A stretch of 64,000 bases of DNA from Stappia sediminis (GTDB lineage: Bacteria; Pseudomonadota; Alphaproteobacteria; Rhizobiales; Stappiaceae), in the NCBI RefSeq assembly GCF_009826895.1, contig NZ_WUMV01000002.1:675726-739725 (forward strand), in the 5' to 3' direction. Below the pieces are notes generated by a model. The model was not told where the DNA came from and ran no database searches. It saw only the letters and a list, made by a program, of their open reading frames with translations. A program made the translations under genes and the position numbers. This document shows positions 62,651 to 64,000 of this stretch, piece by piece (position 1 is the stretch's first letter; each line of letters starts with the position of its first letter).

Positions 62651-63864
62651 TCAAAACCGCTATCGATGTGCGATGGGCCGACGAGATTGATTTTCTCAAA
62701 GCCCTCATACGGATACCGAGCGACAATCCGCCCGGCGACACGGTAACCCATGCCGAGGAGACGGCGAACCGGCTGGAAGCCCTGGGTTTTCAGGTGGAGC
62801 GGCACCCGGTGCCCGAACCATTCGTGAAGCAGCACGGAATGCGCAGCGTAACCAATCTCATAGTGAGGGAAAAATTCGGCGAAGGCACGGGACCGACTAT
62901 CGCGTTGAATGCGCACGGAGATGCGGTTCCGCCAGGTGAGGGGTGGACGAGCGACCCCTACGGCGCAGAGGAAATAGCCGGGGCGATCTACGGTCGCGGC
63001 GCGGCGGTTTCCAAGTCCGATTTCGCCACATATGCCTTTGCGCTTCTTGCGTTGAAGGAAGCTCCAGGCAAGCTCAACGGCACTGTGGAGCTGCATTTGA
63101 CCTATGACGAGGAGGCTGGCGGCTTCGTAGGCCCGAGATGGCTTCTGGAACAGGGACTTACCAGGCCGGACTACGCAATTTCAGCCGGATTTTCCCACGC
63201 GGTGACGACGGCACATAACGGCTGTCTTCATCTCGAAATCGTCATCCGGGGCAGACAGGCACATGCGGCCACGCCGGAATTGGGCATCGATGCCCTGGAA
63301 GTTGCGACGCCGGTGCTCGCAGCCCTGTATGAAGAGCGCAAACGATTGCTTGGCATCCGCAGCGAAATTCCCGGCATCGGCACACCGCAGCTCACCGTCG
63401 GCCTCATTGAAGGCGGCATCAACACCAATGTAGTGCCGGACCGAGTAACGCTGCGCGTCGATCGCCGATTAATCCCGGAGGAAGACGGCAACGTTGCTGA
63501 AGAGGCGTTGATTGACCTTGTCGAATCTGCTGCTCCCGAACGCGACGGCCTCGAGGTTGAGTGCCGCCGCATCATGCTCGCCGATCCCATGCGGCCGGTA
63601 CCCGGAACCGAAAGGCTCGCCGATACGCTCAAGCGCCACGCACGTGAAGTCCTTTCGGAAGATGTGCGCGATACCGGCGTACCGCTTTACACCGATGCGC
63701 GCCACTATACACAAGCCGGCATTCCAACGGTGCTTTATGGGGCCGGGCCGCAATCGATTGCCGATGCCAATGCACACGGGGCGGATGAGCATGTCATGCT
63801 CTCGGACCTCCGGGCGGCAACGGAAGTCATCGCGCTAGCGGTGAGAGATATACTGACGCAATGA
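62647..63864 (+). CDS. M20 peptidase/deacylase (ArgE/DapE type)
   Basis: A 405-residue metal-dependent amidohydrolase. It has 'LNAHGDAVPPGEGWTSDPYGAEE' (metal His and Asp), 'YGRGAAVSKSDFATYAFAL', the catalytic 'TYDEEAGGFVGPRWLL' and a lid domain beginning 'IVIRGRQAHAATPELGIDALE'. It starts at a GTG that overlaps the preceding stop (GTGA), so it is coupled to the allantoate-type hydrolase. The substrate is unknown; ureidoglycolate or another ureide is an inference from position. Confidence 0.88.
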   Translation: MIKTAIDVRWADEIDFLKALIRIPSDNPPGDTVTHAEETANRLEALGFQVERHPVPEPFVKQHGMRSVTNLIVREKFGEGTGPTIALNAHGDAVPPGEGWTSDPYGAEEIAGAIYGRGAAVSKSDFATYAFALLALKEAPGKLNGTVELHLTYDEEAGGFVGPRWLLEQGLTRPDYAISAGFSHAVTTAHNGCLHLEIVIRGRQAHAATPELGIDALEVATPVLAALYEERKRLLGIRSEIPGIGTPQLTVGLIEGGINTNVVPDRVTLRVDRRLIPEEDGNVAEEALIDLVESAAPERDGLEVECRRIMLADPMRPVPGTERLADTLKRHAREVLSEDVRDTGVPLYTDARHYTQAGIPTVLYGAGPQSIADANAHGADEHVMLSDLRAATEVIALAVRDILTQ

Positions 63865-63900
63865 TTGTTCAATTACTTGGTGCCATGCGCTGAGTGAAAC

Positions 63901-64000
63901 TAGGCTCAGGACTCATTGAATCCACCATGTGACGATGGCAGCGATGGTGATTGCGGCCATGAAGATATCGGCACGGCGGTCATATCGCGTGGCAATGCGT
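63901..64000 (-). mobile_element. IS5-family insertion sequence, one end only
   Basis: The right edge of the window contains the 3' end of an IS5-type element on the minus strand, recognised by the transposase C-terminus. The exact end is not fixed: GGCTCAGGACTC at about 63903-63914 could be the terminal repeat, and CTAG at 63900-63903 a target sequence. The other end lies outside the window. Confidence 0.6.
63913..64000 (-). CDS. IS5-family transposase, C-terminal fragment (continues outside window)
   Basis: On the minus strand the last 28 complete codons read 'RIATRYDRRADIFMAAITI' and then 'AAIVTWWIQ', ending at TGA. This is the conserved C-terminal block (Y-x2-R-x3-x-A-x-I-x-IA-x3-WW) of IS5/IS427-group DDE transposases. 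The N-terminal part is beyond the window, so completeness is unknown. Confidence 0.85.
   Translation of the reverse strand, partial: RIATRYDRRADIFMAAITIAAIVTWWIQ

Overview
The window is a GC-rich chromosomal segment of an alphaproteobacterium, most likely a member of the Hyphomicrobiales (Rhizobiales) near Phyllobacteriaceae/Brucellaceae. This rests on gene order (serS-surE-pcm-nlpD without rpoS, yajC-secD-secF, uvrA divergent from ssb, gyrA-coaD-ppi-ppi-queA-tgt, kdsA-ugd-eno), on a bacterial phosphatidylcholine synthase, an IalB-type protein, DUF1127 genes, and GTTC-N7-GTTC SOS boxes. No tRNA, rRNA or CRISPR array was seen. The assignment is by inspection, not by database search.

Layout. 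1-12.2 kb is housekeeping: the end of serS, surE, pcm, an nlpD-type lipoprotein, a DUF815 ATPase, the Sec accessory genes yajC-secD-secF with a Mth938-like gene and a squalene/phytoene-synthase-fold gene, then trmFO, a sulfotransferase-like gene and a lipoprotein. 12.2-13.4 kb holds two tandem units on the minus strand. Each is a 49-residue DUF1127 gene followed by three hairpins whose loops are C-rich; four of the six carry CCTCCC or CTCCTCCC, as in the CcsR/'cuckoo' anti-Shine-Dalgarno RNAs. 13.4-17.4 kb is uvrA and ssb, divergent, each with a LexA-type box. 17.5-33.4 kb has a cation transporter, MarC, gyrA, three small exported proteins, coaD, two cyclophilins, queA-tgt, galU, kdsA, ugd and eno. 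33.4-50.2 kb is more mixed: a DsbA-like protein, an unusual three-gene unit (peptide-binding protein, divergent AMP-ligase, degenerate PleD-like protein), ialB, hspQ, a malyl-CoA-lyase-like gene, a lipid A acyltransferase-like gene, an AEC transporter, a class III CoA-transferase, a UbiH-like monooxygenase, pcs, terC and a quinone reductase.

50.2-63.9 kb is a purine-scavenging island, all on the plus strand: a LysR regulator that can only start at CTG, a decayed uraH, xdhA-xdhB-xdhC, a BMP-family nucleoside-type ABC transporter (ATPase, two permeases, binding protein) and two M20 amidohydrolases. Many of its genes overlap or nearly touch, which suggests coupled expression. Together they would import a purine or nucleoside, oxidise hypoxanthine/xanthine to urate, and hydrolyse ureide products. 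Uricase, OHCU decarboxylase and allantoinase are not in view. The last ~90 bases are the C-terminus of an IS5-type transposase.

The observations most worth follow-up are the twin DUF1127/anti-SD hairpin units, the loss of the zinc site in Tgt, the CTG-initiated LysR gene, the uraH pseudogene, and the operon of degenerate signalling and ligase proteins.
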